Assembly: GCA_943737045.1 (NCBI GenBank)
Contig: CALSFV010000286.1
Location: forward strand, 258,501-322,500
Length of the DNA: 64,000 nucleotides
DNA from: Parapristionchus giblindavisi
Lineage: Eukaryota > Nematoda > Chromadorea > Rhabditida > Diplogasteridae
Reading direction: 5' to 3'
This document shows, one piece after another, positions 12,208 to 24,249 of this stretch. A program made the translations under genes and the position numbers. Within the stretch, counting starts at the first letter, position 1; every line of letters begins with the position of its first letter. The notes below the pieces were generated by a model. The model was not told the origin of the DNA, made no database searches, and worked only from the letters and a program-made list of their open reading frames with translations.

Positions 12208-12400
12208 CTCTCTCCCTCTCTCCCTCTCTCCCTCTCTCTCTCTCCCTCTCTCCTCTCTCCCTATCTCCCTCTCTCCCTCTCTCCCTCTCTCCCTCTCTCT
12301 CTCTCCCTCTCTCCCTCTCTCCTTCTCTCCCTATCTCCCTCTCTCCCACTCTCCCTCTCTCCCTCTCTCCCTCTCTCCCTCTCTCCCTCTCTCTCTCCTA
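12208..12400. repeat. (CCCTCTCT)n repeat
   Basis: About 190 bp of CCCTCTCT units with minor variants (CCCTATCT, CCTTCTCT). Confidence 0.95.
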
Positions 12401-13252
12401 GGAGAATAAAAGAAAAGAAAGATAAGACATGAGTCATAGAATGATGTGACTATTGATTCATAAGTCAAAACGACAAACAAAGATTATATTTCCAAAGAAC
12501 TTATTTATATATTTGATACACCCGGGGAAGTGACAGGGGTTATTTATCGATAGCTATCAGATCGCCGATGTTACAGCAGAAGTGAGGTGGAGGATACCTC
12601 AGAACGGGACGAGTACCGTTCAGATCCATGGTGATTCATGCTGTTAGCAAAGAGATGAAGAAGGTTATGAATGAAAGATTTGAATATTGATTTCGGGGAA
12701 TTCCATTTTAGAGGTAATTTAGTGCAAATTATTGCTTTTTTACATATTTTGTACTAGGTTTTCATTGTTGTTGGATGAATACGTATATTTAATAACGTTG
12801 GAAAGCAAATACTGACTAGCTAGAGACTTGCAAGTACTTGAAACTTATGTTCCGTGTATAAGAATGGAAATATTTATTTTACGTGCGTTTTCGAGTTTTT
12901 ACTTTCGAAAAATTAATGTCAAAAGCAAATTTCTTTCTTCTTTGTATTTATAAGATTTTTTCCGCGGTTTTTAACCCAGAACATAAACTTCAAGTCTCTT
13001 AAGGCACGGTAGCTATAGCTATCTATAGATTACGGTAGTTCGGGTTATTTACAAATATACAAATAGTATAGATTAAATCTTTATATCATAATGGTTTAGA
13101 AAACAAAAGTGAACTTTACAATTTAAAAAAAAGATACAAAAATGTGAATGAGATCAGAAAATGACAAATGTTGTGAAAGAACAGTTAAATCTCGTATTTA
13201 GTTATTAATTATTGCAAATCGATGATGAAATGATTAAATCGTTCCGATCGTA

Positions 13253-16147
13253 TCAAATATTCCTCCTTCTCACACCCTCTTCAGTCGGATCTTGTATATT
13301 CTCGGTATCACTTTCCATTCCACTTTCACCACTCGATCCCTCTCCATCCTCATCCTCTTCCTCTTCTTCGTCATCATAACCATCCTGAACGGAATTATAC
13401 CGTAATCCATTCATTCCCCTCATAATATTCTTTTCGTTTTGAAAATCATAAAATGCCTCAAAATTAATGTTATATCTTTTGTTCGAGCTTCAAAGAAAAA
13501 TATCTTACATAAGAATACTGAGTGCTCACTTCTACAGCAATAATACACTACCGTACTCATACACTACCGTACCTCATCATCCATTCCCCATCGATCGATT
13601 CCAAGGAAGAGATCTTCCGCCCATATTCGGAACATTTCATCACGATCGAATCCTTAATTTCAATCGATTATTGATTGATCAAAGATAAACTACCGTACCT
13701 TCAGTCTCCTTTTCAAAATTACGATCGGGAACTATTGGAGACGCACCCAGTATACGGAGTCTCTTCGAAAGAGTCACAATAGCCTGAATAAAGCTCAAAT
13801 GCCTGATCATTGACTAAAAGCTCCTCAAAGATCAAAGATCAAACTATGAGATCAAAGATCAACCTTATTGGGTACAGTCTTTCGTTCCGTATTCAATCCA
13901 AGAATCGCATATCTCATCTCTCCAGTCTGCATACGTTTGCGTTCCCTTTTGTCGGCAGCGACAGTCTGAATAATGAAAGAAATCAAATATAAGGATCAGA
14001 AGGTGAATATAGTGAATATGGGAGATCAAAGATCAGAGAAGGATAATGCGAAGTTCATAAATCCTTGCGTTCTGGAATAGTGTAATTACCGTACCTCAAG
14101 CCAATCAAGGAACCATTCGTACGATTCGAGTGGATGTCCAGTAGAAGAACATTCTATGAGAAAGATACCGAATCCCTTCAAAGATCAAAGATCATCGATA
14201 TGATAGTTATCGTACATCTAAGTTTAAAGGACCACAACCTCCCTTTTATACAAGCAATAACTGGGCGACTTATACTAATCCCACACGCAACAAACATTTA
14301 GTTGTGTATATGAGGCCGTTTGCGTAAAGAGGGACTCGACTAAGTGCCGGCACAGTAAAAAATGGAATTTTGGGGATCGGGGTTCTCAAAGGTGCTGATG
14401 ACGATGGCCACGTTCATTTTGCACCTAGAGCCACCGTTGAGACCAGATGACGTCGCGTTGAAATCGCATTTTTAGTCATTTCTCGTGACCCGATGGTGCT
14501 AAAAATTGCAACATATGCACTCAGGGGCAGAATTTGATGGCGATGTTTAATTCATTTCTCATGGAAAAATTTCAGAAATTTTCAAAATTGGAAATTCAGT
14601 CAATGGAAAAACTAAATTTTGCGAGATACATAGAGATCGGACCGGAATGGCTTCAGGATTCCATAGAAAAAATTTCAGCCAATTTGCGCCCGAGACATTC
14701 GAGATAATAAACTTTTAGTGTAGTCATTTAGCCGTTGAAGAGTAGGAAAGAGGCGAGAGAGTATGGAATTATGAGAGAGCAGAGAAGGTTGAAGGGAAGG
14801 GCATCCCGTCCACTCCCCTTCCTTCCCATCCTGGTCGTCTCACCTGTCTCTTTGCTCTCTCGCCCCACCACTCTCTCGTCTCTTGCCTCCGCATCAACGG
14901 CAAAAATGACTACACTGAAAGTTGATTATCTCGAATGTCTCGGGCGCAAATTGGCTGAAACTTTTTCTATGGAATCCTGAAGCCATTCCGGCCCGATCTA
15001 TGTATCTCGCAAAATTTAGTTTTTCCATTGACTGAATTTCCAATTTTGAAAATTTGTGATATTTTTCCATGAGAAATGAATTAGACAGGCGTGATCGCCA
15101 TCAAATTCTGACCCTGAGGACATATTTTGCAATTTTTAGCACCATCGGGTCACGAGAAATGAGTAAAAATGCGATTTCAACGCGACGTCATCTGGTCTCA
15201 ACGGTGGCTCTAGGTGCAAAATGAACGTGGCCATCGTCATCAGCACCCTTGAGAACCCCGATCCCCAAAATTTGATTTTTTACTGTGCCAGATTTTATTT
15301 CTTTTAGTCGATTCTTACGCAAGCGGCCTCATATATCGGACGACGTTCCCCAATAACTACACCATACCTTGAACTTGGCGAATTCCTCCGGTGCCATAGT
15401 CTCGATAGCAATCATCTGTGGTCTCTCTTCTCCCATGTACTCTTCTAATTTACGAGCTAGTTCCTCGGCCACGCCCACTTCTTCCACAGTCACCCCGCCC
15501 ACTTCTGTGACTCCGCCCACTTCAGCGACTCCGCCTCCTCCCTTGATTGGTCCTCGAGTAAAGAATATCGCCAGTTCCGCCTTCGCACGTTCCTCTGCGA
15601 TTCTTGCTTCTTCTTTCTTCTGTAGAATTTCAATCAATAATTTAAGGACATTGTATGAATATTGTAGCCACTGCCCAAATCTACCGTATCAAAGCACACA
15701 CATTCTGATCCCACTGTAGATAACAACAACCGCCCAACTCTACCGTACCTTAGCCCATCGCATGTAGGCTGCGTGCACTTTATGATAGACATAGTAGATG
15801 ACACCAGGCATGAGAACACCGAGAGTGGCTGTCACGTAAAGAAGAAGATCATCCTGAGAGATTGAAAATAAATAAAATATCCAAGCCAAGCTTGTTGGAA
15901 TGAGTTTCACGTTTCAGATAAAGAATGAAAAAATGGGATCAAGCCGCTAATGGACAAGTTATCATCTCCTAACACAATACGGATCATACTAAGTGTCAAA
16001 ATATGTCAAAGATCAAAGATCAAAATAATTTCAAAGAGCAAAGATCACCTGTTCCGCGAGTGTCTGCATCCATCCTATATCATCATTCTTCGTACCCTCA
16101 GAAGGAGTCCGTGGAGAAGGCCGTATGGGAGGTTGGAATGAGGGCAT
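13253..16147 (-). CDS. Unrecognised membrane/coiled-coil protein
   Basis: Eight minus-strand exons close in frame: 16049-16147, 15749-15853, 15368-15619, 14095-14175, 13864-13965, 13699-13783, 13573-13652, 13253-13384 (about 311 residues). A proline-rich N-terminus is followed by one hydrophobic helix (VTATLGVLMPGVIYYVY), then a charged coiled coil (KKEEARIAEERAKAELA) with valine/glycine repeats (GGVTEVGGVT). Next is a basic segment (ADKRERKRMQ), an FDRDEMFRIWAEDLFLGIDR helix and a very acidic tail before TGA. Exon 8 could start earlier, at about 13430, since the frame stays open. Intron 3 carries the 14307-15335 element. Four donors are GTACGG. Same strand as ADCK2 downstream of its 3' end. 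Family unknown. Confidence 0.62.
14307..15335. mobile_element. 1.0-kb foldback element in an intron
   Basis: Ends TATATGAGGCCG and its mirror CGGCCTCATATA, followed by GCGTAAG-type sequence and two arms of several hundred bases. The left tip reads TTGCGTAAAGAG and the right mirror TTGCGTAAGAATCG. Removing it leaves an intron of about 160 bp. The arms carry ACTTT(C/T)AGTGTAGTCATTT and gene-like strings but no transposase. Confidence 0.88.
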
Positions 16148-17436
16148 TGTCTGTTATGGTAGACCGATCTATCAATATATATGGTAATTGTAAGATTACT
16201 GTAGGGTAAGGTACGTACTGTAGGGTCTGTTACGGTAGAGCGATCTTTCAATATGTACGTTTACGATAGGATTACTGTAGGAGCAAAGCACACATTCACA
16301 TCAACTGAATACTGTACTATACTATATCAGTCTAATTGCTTTTTATGACTAATATTAGCTAAACTTTCTTTTGATGTTTAAAAAATATTATACAAGATTT
16401 AAGCAACAACAATCATTCTTTTAATGAATAAATCACTTCAAACTTCTCCATGCATTCTGTATTGTAATGCAACACACATCAAATACAGAAACTCAACAAT
16501 ACTTCATCACAAGAACCGATACAACAACAAAACAATCGATACATGGACAACACAGTCACAACAGGATTACTGTAGATCATTCAATCGATACTTACTCAGA
16601 AGCCAAATCAATTTCCTCTCGAATGATTACTGTATTCTGGAAAGCGATCAATAATGAGAGCTGGTTACTGTATCAGATATTATTAACGTTAAGGAACGAA
16701 TTAACCGATTTATAACAATAAACATGAACAAATTGTAATTGTTTTTATCACATTTTGTGAGCGGAATTTCCAGTCTGGACCGGAACGAACAATCAACAAC
16801 TAATTGAATATCGATAAACAAAAATGAACTTGAGTAACTCTTGAATAGATCTATGTAAACACACTAATGTATGAAAAAACAACGAACATGGGGGAAACAA
16901 GAAAAAGAGAACAAAACAAGTAAACTACTCAGCTATACTATTCAATAGGTTTTTCATCTATGGTAAACTAGTATCAAAATGAGAGAGATTATAGAACACA
17001 ATAAAAATTGTTTGAGAAATCCATGAAGATAATGGTGAAAGCGATTCATAATTAAACAGTTTTTTCGTCTGAAATGGAAAATCCAAACAATTTTCATTTT
17101 GTGTACAATAGATCAAGTACAGAATGTAAAGTGCACTTGAATGAGAATTGACAGATGATAATTGATAAGGCGCTTTGTTATCAATCAGACTCGTGTGTGG
17201 TGTGGAGAGTAAGGAATAGGGATACGGTATGTGCAGAATTGGGAAAAGACAGAATCGATCGATAATGGAAAGACCTGCAGACTATAAAGAGGGCACGAAA
17301 GCTCAATGATGATGATGATGATGATGTTCAAGAATAATCAATAGCAGCCTAGATTATCTATCTATATTACTGTATAACAAGCATCTACAATAATAATGAC
17401 GTCATCAATCAAGAAATCGATTAACCAATCGATAAT
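16148..17436. other. Intergenic region
   Basis: Between the ADCK2 stop and the start of the next minus-strand gene. It contains scattered TACTGTA/TACGGTA words and GATGATGATG microsatellite at about 17308. No gene supported. Confidence 0.5.
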
Positions 17437-20400
17437 CTACACCATAACATTGAGTAGATATGGTCGAGCACATTGAAAAAGATCGAGATCAGGATCGAGT
17501 GATCTACCAAAACCTTCAAGGACCATCATTGAGAGTACAATCGTAGTGAATGATGTATCCAATTTGACCTACAATGGTGACAGAGTGGCATACATAGATT
17601 GTCTATCGTAATTTACAGTATTCTTATAGACGAAGTACTGTACGTACAACAATATCCGGATAAGATTAATCAATAACTACCGTACCCTGTGTTCGGCGAC
17701 AATTGAAAACAACTGTGAGAGTAGTGCGGAGATGTTGAGCTGAAATTTATTGAATGAAATATTGAGAAAATCAATCAATCAATAAAAGGTCAAACAATCA
17801 ATATCACCAACCAATCGAAGTGAAGTGCTCTCTCGTGCCTTTGTCACCAGATCGGAAACCTAAAAACAGAACAGGTAAATCAAAAATATCTACCGAAATA
17901 TATACCAAAAAACATCAATAACTATTTTCATTAATCGATAATCAATCAATAATCGTCGCCCCTACCTGTTGACAGAATTTCTCCGGATCTTCGCAGTGGT
18001 GCTCCTCCGTTCGAGTTAGCAACAACTGTCCAACCTCGTATCCCTAAATGAATCAGTCAATCGATAATTATAAAACTAAGTAATATTATAATACATGAAA
18101 TATTCAATAATAACCTTCTTCTCGACGATCGCACGGAAAAGTTCCTTCAGATTGCGCAGATTTTTCGGTGTTTCAGAGATAGCGATACCTGAAAGTGAAT
18201 GGGAATCGTTAAAGCACAAAAATATATGAAGGAAAATTTTCCGATAAGTAAAGTGCTACCGAATATACCGTATCCCCTAGCGACCCACCATACCGTACAC
18301 CCACTATCCACGGTACCATAATCACACTACCGTACCCGTATCCAACATGACAAGGGTCGGTTCATCTTCAGTGTACGGTGAGTCAGTGAATCGGATACGA
18401 GGTTTCCTTGAGATTCTCACGAATGAGGCAATAGCATCCATCTGAAATGATTTATTAGAACGACGTGATAAAAGGATTTGTCTCCAAACTTGGCAAATCT
18501 AAAAAACTGGCTTTGGCGGTCGAAAAAAATATGAGAATAAAGGCCCGATTTTTCAGCATGAAGGTGCCCCCTCAGACTTGTTTACAAAACAGAATTATAA
18601 ATAAACAACTTGGCATGTCGCAGTGTAAAACAAAGACTTCGAACACATTAGAAGATAAATCGAAATATCAGATCTCTACTTCACTTTGCCACTATATTCA
18701 TCAAATTAAAAATAAAATAATAAAACTTAAAAATCGATCAATGATTCCCTCCTCCACATGAGCCCTGTGCACACCCGGTAACGTCTCCGCATTATCGTTG
18801 AATCTACAATAGAACATATTAGCACACTCTGGATCGAAAATCAATAGCTACTATCCAAAGTGCATTGCAAACTACAAAGCCTGACCGCATTTTGTAATTA
18901 TTTTGTGAACAGCAGACGCATTTTTCAACTCTATAACTTAGCTATTCGCCCTATGCTAGTATTATTTAGAATAGAAAAATCAATAAGTAGATCAGCCATG
19001 CCTGATGAGGATATTGCCCGGATGCATGTCGCCGTGGACGAAATTGTCGACGAAGAGCATCTTTAGAAGAGCGCGAGCGCCAATCAAAGCTATACGACGA
19101 CGAACCGCTGGCGATTGACGAGACTTCAACTGAAACAGAAATGATCTTTGATCTTTGATCTCTCCCAAGATCAAAGCAGAAGACAAGCACAAGAGTGAGA
19201 ACAGATACAGTACACCTGATACAGTAACCCAGACCGAAAGTGACAGAAACGGTAAGGATATTTCTGTATTATCACACTGAGACGTGACACATACAACACT
19301 ATAAGCATGTGGGTTGCAGCCAAACATGAATAAATAGATCAAGAGATCAAAGATCAAGCAACCTATCAAAAGATCAAAGATCAATATCTCCCCAAACACA
19401 CCCTGTCATCAGCAGCCTGCCCTGCAATCGCCTAAAACAGCACAGATATAGATACAGTGCTGGCCAATATTTTAACATAATTTGGTTTTTCACCCATAAC
19501 TTTCTTCGCAGGCAACCGTTTCTCTTCATTGTTTAGTATGTTTGTATAGATGATAATGTGATATAGTGACCCTATTTTTATCGAGATTGAATCACATAGA
19601 AGAGAATAGTGGTAAATTTGCGAAAAATGACAATTTTCAGCGAATTCAGCACCTGGGCATATCGGCCATTGGGGTCACCGGGGCAGCTTGGATTCAGTTC
19701 TACGTGTGGAATCTGTGTGCTGCAATGACTGTTGGAAAGTATCAAGGTGTGGGGTTGATCAGGTTATCGACGATGGAGGCGAGAATCGCAGCCGAAGCGC
19801 GTTGAAGCTGCTCGGACTTCTCGGTCGCGTTATTTTCTTTTCTCTTCCTTCTATCCCTTCACAGCACGCTCCAATACCACCCATATGTGCAGGATGATGT
19901 TCAGGAAACTTAATTTTCTATATCCATGCATCTACCGGACCCTACTACGGCGTAACTAGGCGACAACATGTGGTGGACCAACGCTTGAGACCGTTATCCA
20001 GCACCATAACGAAGGCGCGGAGGCGCGAGGCATAGACCAAGGACATTATCGTCTTCTCCCAGACGTTCTCGAAGCTGTAGCGATCGTAAATGCCCTACAT
20101 CCGAAACCGGGGACCCATTCCGCGGCGGGAGAAGCATCCCCGAACAAGAATAAAAAAGCACGAGTGATAAGGGCCCGCTACCATCTGCTCTAGACCCGCG
20201 AGAAGTGATATATGGTGACCAGGACCGACGACAGCGTGCACAACCTCTTCGGTAGTGACGATATGAAGTGGGTTCGTTGTCCTACCTTTTTATTCGACCT
20301 CAAGTACCATTCCCCCGACGGTCAAGCATGTTGGTGTCCTTATCTGGGGATGCCTCTCCCGCCGCGGAATGGGTCCCCGGTTTCGGATGTAGGGCATTTA

Positions 20401-23400
20401 CGATCGCTACAGCTTCGAGAACATCTGGGAGAAGTCGATACAGAACTGGGTCCGCGCCACGCACCGGCGCGCCTTCGTTATGGTGTACGATAACGATCTC
20501 AAGCACAGGTCCGCTCCATGTTTCCGCCTAGTTTAGTCGTAGTAGGGTCCGGAAGATGGACCTACATAGTGAATTATCCTTTCTGAACATCATCCTGCAC
20601 ATATGGGAGGTGTTGGAGCGTGCTGTGAAGGGATAGAAGGAAGAGAAAGGAAAAGAACGCGGCCGAGAAGTCCGAGCAGCTTCAACGCGCTTCAGCTGCG
20701 ATTCTCGCCTCCATCGTCGATAACCTGATCAACCCCACACCTTGATACTTTCCAACAGTCATTGCAGCACACAGATTCCACACGTAGAACTGGATTCAAG
20801 CTGCACCGGTGACCCCAATGGCCGATATGCCCAGGTGCTGAATTCGCTGAAAATTGTCATTTTTTGCAAATTGACCACTATTCTGTTGTATGAGATCCAA
20901 TCTCGATAAAAATAGGGTCACTATATCACATTATCATCTATACAAACATACTAAAAAATGAAGAGAAACGGTTGACTGCTAAGAAAGTTATGGGTGAAAA
21001 ACTAAAATATGTTAGAATATTGGCCAGCACTGTACAATCATGCCGGCAAAAATCTGTAGCACTACGGAGGCATCGAACTAGCATGTGTTCGGGCTCTACA
21101 CGACGCCACTTACCACTACACTAACGGGTAATAAAGTATGTACCTCGGGATCGTTTTCATCCGCAATCAGCCGATTAATGTACATTCCCTCCTCAAAAGT
21201 CTCAATGATGGCATTTTTCGTGTACGCAACCACAACGGGGAACTTCACACCCGTCTTGACAGCGTCGAAGTTCTTGCTGAACTTCTGAAAAGATCAAAGA
21301 TCAAACTACAGACTAGACTACAAACAATAGAACAAACCTCAAGTGCCAGAGCTTCATTTCTCAGGTCAACTTGACGTCGGAGAACCATCTCAAACTGGTT
21401 GATGGCCCCTAAAAAAATGATCTATTCTTTAATGTGAAAAATCAGTTAGCGATAGTTTTGGCAGTGTTACAGTACCCAGTGGATCGACGAATCGCATGGA
21501 CGGAACGATGGCGAGTGCGGTTCGAGCGAAGAATCGAATGATCGATAGATCCATTTCCATTTGATGTTCAACACCAGATTCGGCTACCTGAAAGCATGTT
21601 TACGATACACTCCAAAAAGAAAAAAAAGCTACCGTATACAATGTCTACCGTATCACTACCGTATACCTTAATAGCGATGTCTACCGTATCCCTTCCTTCC
21701 AATGCCTCCAATCTCTTCCCGGTCACTCGCTCAAACTCGGGAACGTTCAGCGTCGCTTTGTACACCTCATAAGAAGTATTATTACAATTTTTTTAAAGAT
21801 TATAACAACATGCAAATGTTCGAATACAATTCGGTATTAGTAAATCAAAGAAGTAATTAATATGGGTGATTCGGCCATTAGGTTCTAGATAGTGAGGTCA
21901 ATTTGGGAAGGAGAAAACCAATCAATCAATGAATCAATCAATACCTGAGCAATGCACCCTGATCCGATGCTGAATGGCTCAATCGACGTGAAGACTGCGT
22001 CCTTGTGATGCTCAACGAATCCCGCACCGAACACCTACAGTATGATGAACTTATTGATTAGCTGCACACCATTCTATCGTTCCACATATCGATTTTCCAT
22101 TTATCGATCAATAAACCAATAACTACCGTATACCTCATCTAGAGTACTTTCACAGTCCCGGAAGTATCGGGTCCTTCGTGTCTTTGTGTGCAGAACTGAC
22201 AGCTACAAATAATCAATAGAATTATATCGTTACCGTACCGGGGCAAACGATCGATAATACCGTACCCTATCGCAGAATGTCTTCGAAAAGACGTCACGAC
22301 GAGTGCTCAACCATTGGCCAAGCTTGATGAACGTCGGACCGGCTGTCTGATAATGATTTAAGGAAAATATGGGCTTTATTGTAAAGAAATAGTCATGCCG
22401 AACTAATGACATGGTTGAAACATTGAATAACCGGGTGGCGAAACATCGGTACTACCCAGAGTTGTAATTTTTCTCTCTAAATTCACTTTGAAAATAATAC
22501 TCTCGAAAAAAGCCGTTTGAAAATGAGTCGGAAAACTAAAAAAACTCGGAATGATTCGGCTGGGAAGAAATTACTCGGAATGAGAAGGATGGAATATTCA
22601 TTTCGGGATAATGGGTTTGTCAATCATACATACCTGTAATGCCCATATGTACGCGGTCCACCACGCCCGTTCAATTCGTTCTGATCTGTATGTGAGTGGA
22701 TAGAGGGATGAGAGTGGAACCAGAAGAAGGAACAGCGAAACGCATCTGATATACAAATCAATCAATAAAATCATTATAATCAATCGATAATGTATCACAC
22801 ACCCATGAGAAATTTATGGTCATCCGTAAAATCAATAATCCAAACAGATTACAGTATACCTCAGGGTGAGTCGTGTCGTCGTGTACACCGCCTCGAGTAC
22901 GGTATACGGTAGTCGCAGGATGCTAACCAGCGTACCGTATTCGTGCTTCGGCTGCTCCATCTGGAGCAATCGATAAGTTCGATTTAAAAGAAAAGATCAA
23001 TCAATAAATTCTTACTCTAGCATGGGGCACCAACAGCCACGGGTCGCTTCTCGCCTCTACCGTAGTGCAATTGACCCTACAATCAGTAGAAGGATAGATG
23101 ACATGAGCATAATCTCATGTGCGTTATTTTTTCTGATGGGATAATAAATAAATAAATAATATCTGTAAAAGACGCACTGCAGATCAATTCGACCAAATGA
23201 GATAAGTTTTGTCTTGACCTAATGTCATAACCTCTTGCGACAAACTAACTTTCGTATCCTCAATATAGCTGGAAAAGCGAGTCCAGCACATCCGACCGCT
23301 ATACATCGTCCGGAGATCCTGAGAAGAAAAATGATTACCGCAGGTCCAATTAACCATTAAATACTAGATGAAAATATAGACTCACCGCGCCATATTACTC

Positions 23401-23504
23401 ACTGTGCGCGTCGTAAGCGGGGGGCGCGCGGCGACCGCGACGCGTCGAAACAACGACGCGGACGCGGTCGACGCGTGCGTTCGACAGCACGCCGTCACCA
23501 GCAT
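17437..23504 (-). CDS. ADCK2: aarF domain-containing kinase 2 (UbiB family)
   Basis: Complete 21-exon gene, 606 residues, every phase closing. Exons: 23386-23504, 23250-23318, 23016-23076, 22860-22960, 22634-22745, 22266-22346, 22134-22202, 21945-22034, 21667-21765, 21476-21587, 21338-21408, 21144-21284, 19402-19431, 19002-19129, 18758-18803, 18336-18441, 18115-18188, 17966-18043, 17812-17859, 17686-17739, 17437-17568. The arginine/alanine-rich start (MLVTACCRTHASTASA) looks like a mitochondrial presequence, followed by hydrophobic CIAVGCAGLAFPAIL. UbiB marks: FIKLGQWLSTRRDVF (KxGQ), FVHGDMHPGNIL catalytic loop, LDTG in place of DFG. ADCK2 supports coenzyme Q and fatty-acid metabolism in animals. 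Exon 14 needs a GC-AG intron; the exon 15 donor (GTGGAG) is least certain. A Tc1-like foldback element occupies intron 12. Confidence 0.93.
19453..21034. mobile_element. 1.6-kb Tc1/mariner-like foldback element in ADCK2 intron 12
   Basis: Ends TACAGTGCTGGCCAATATT and its mirror AATATTGGCCAGCACTGTA, with TA at both edges. CAGTGCTGGCC is a common Tc1/mariner terminal motif. The two arms are near-identical inverted copies meeting near 20245. The frames inside are mirror images of each other, and none resembles a DDE transposase. It accounts for 1582 of 1712 intron bases. Confidence 0.88.
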
Positions 23505-23510
23505 CACACA
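23385..23510 (-). other. GC-rich first exon of ADCK2
   Basis: Strongly GC- and CG-rich (GCGCGCGGCGACCGCGACGC on the plus strand) in an AT-rich setting. It encodes the predicted mitochondrial presequence. Exons at 27938-28325 and 28860-28974 share this composition. Confidence 0.6.
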
Positions 23511-24249
23511 CTAGGCGCTGAGATTCACTACCGGCTACTAAAGATCGCTTGTATCGTTGGTTAACGTAATAAAATCGAGATAGACACAGTCGGCGCAGAT
23601 ATTAAACGCCTATGAAACACAAAATCAACAGTTCATCACACATTAATCCAATCGTCTTTATTCAGAATAAATACCTAACATATCATAAAGTGCTTGATGT
23701 GGAATGAAAGGATGATGAAATGAGGTGAAAGAAAATCGATATTTACCAAAGAATATTGCGCTACCGTATCATACTGTACAATATTGATTTATGGATCGTA
23801 AAGTGAGCAAAGTAGTGAACCTATATTGGAAAAGTCATAGAATCTGAAGGCAAAAGTGTGACAAATTAAACGAAAGCCTAACATGCATATATTCTCATAA
23901 AATCCCAGAGGGCCTTTCTTTCAAAACAAATACATAAAGTGTACAATAATCTTGAAGATATTGCTTGAATTACAAAAATAAGAAAAACTTTGTACAATAA
24001 AAAGGAAAGTTGACTCTAGAGAGACTAGATACTACAGATTCTCAATCATGCAATAATACTATATTATAAATACAAATATAATTATGTATACGATACATAT
24101 ATGTACAATCATGGCTAAGTCACACAATTATATACAATTTAAATATACAACCTTTATGGCACAAGAACAATGGGCCTACCGTACCTCGTTCATATGGGTA
24201 AATCAATAAATCTAGCTACCGTATACCCAGAATCAATCAATAATCCCCA
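23505..24249. other. Intergenic region upstream of ADCK2
   Basis: AT-rich, with no gene. It separates the 3' end of the WDR24-linked extension from the ADCK2 start and should hold the ADCK2 promoter. No core element is obvious. Confidence 0.5.

Larger units (their letters stand above)
11235..13252. other. Intergenic region with hairpin and CT repeat
   Basis: Separates two minus-strand genes. It contains a near-perfect hairpin (11737-11793) and a long CT-rich repeat (12208-12400). No exon was found. Open frames of serine, leucine and proline come from the CT repeat. Confidence 0.6.

Noticed and set aside
12154..12432. Serine/leucine/proline-rich open frames
   Set aside because: Translations of the CT repeat; likewise at 4849-5077 and 26868-27193.
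19002..19129. ADCK2 as a pseudogene because of the TGA after the catalytic loop
   Set aside because: A GC-AG intron restores the frame and all 21 exons otherwise close perfectly.
20212..20531. Overlapping open frames in GC-rich sequence
   Set aside because: They lie in the centre of the Tc1-like foldback element and do not resemble a transposase.
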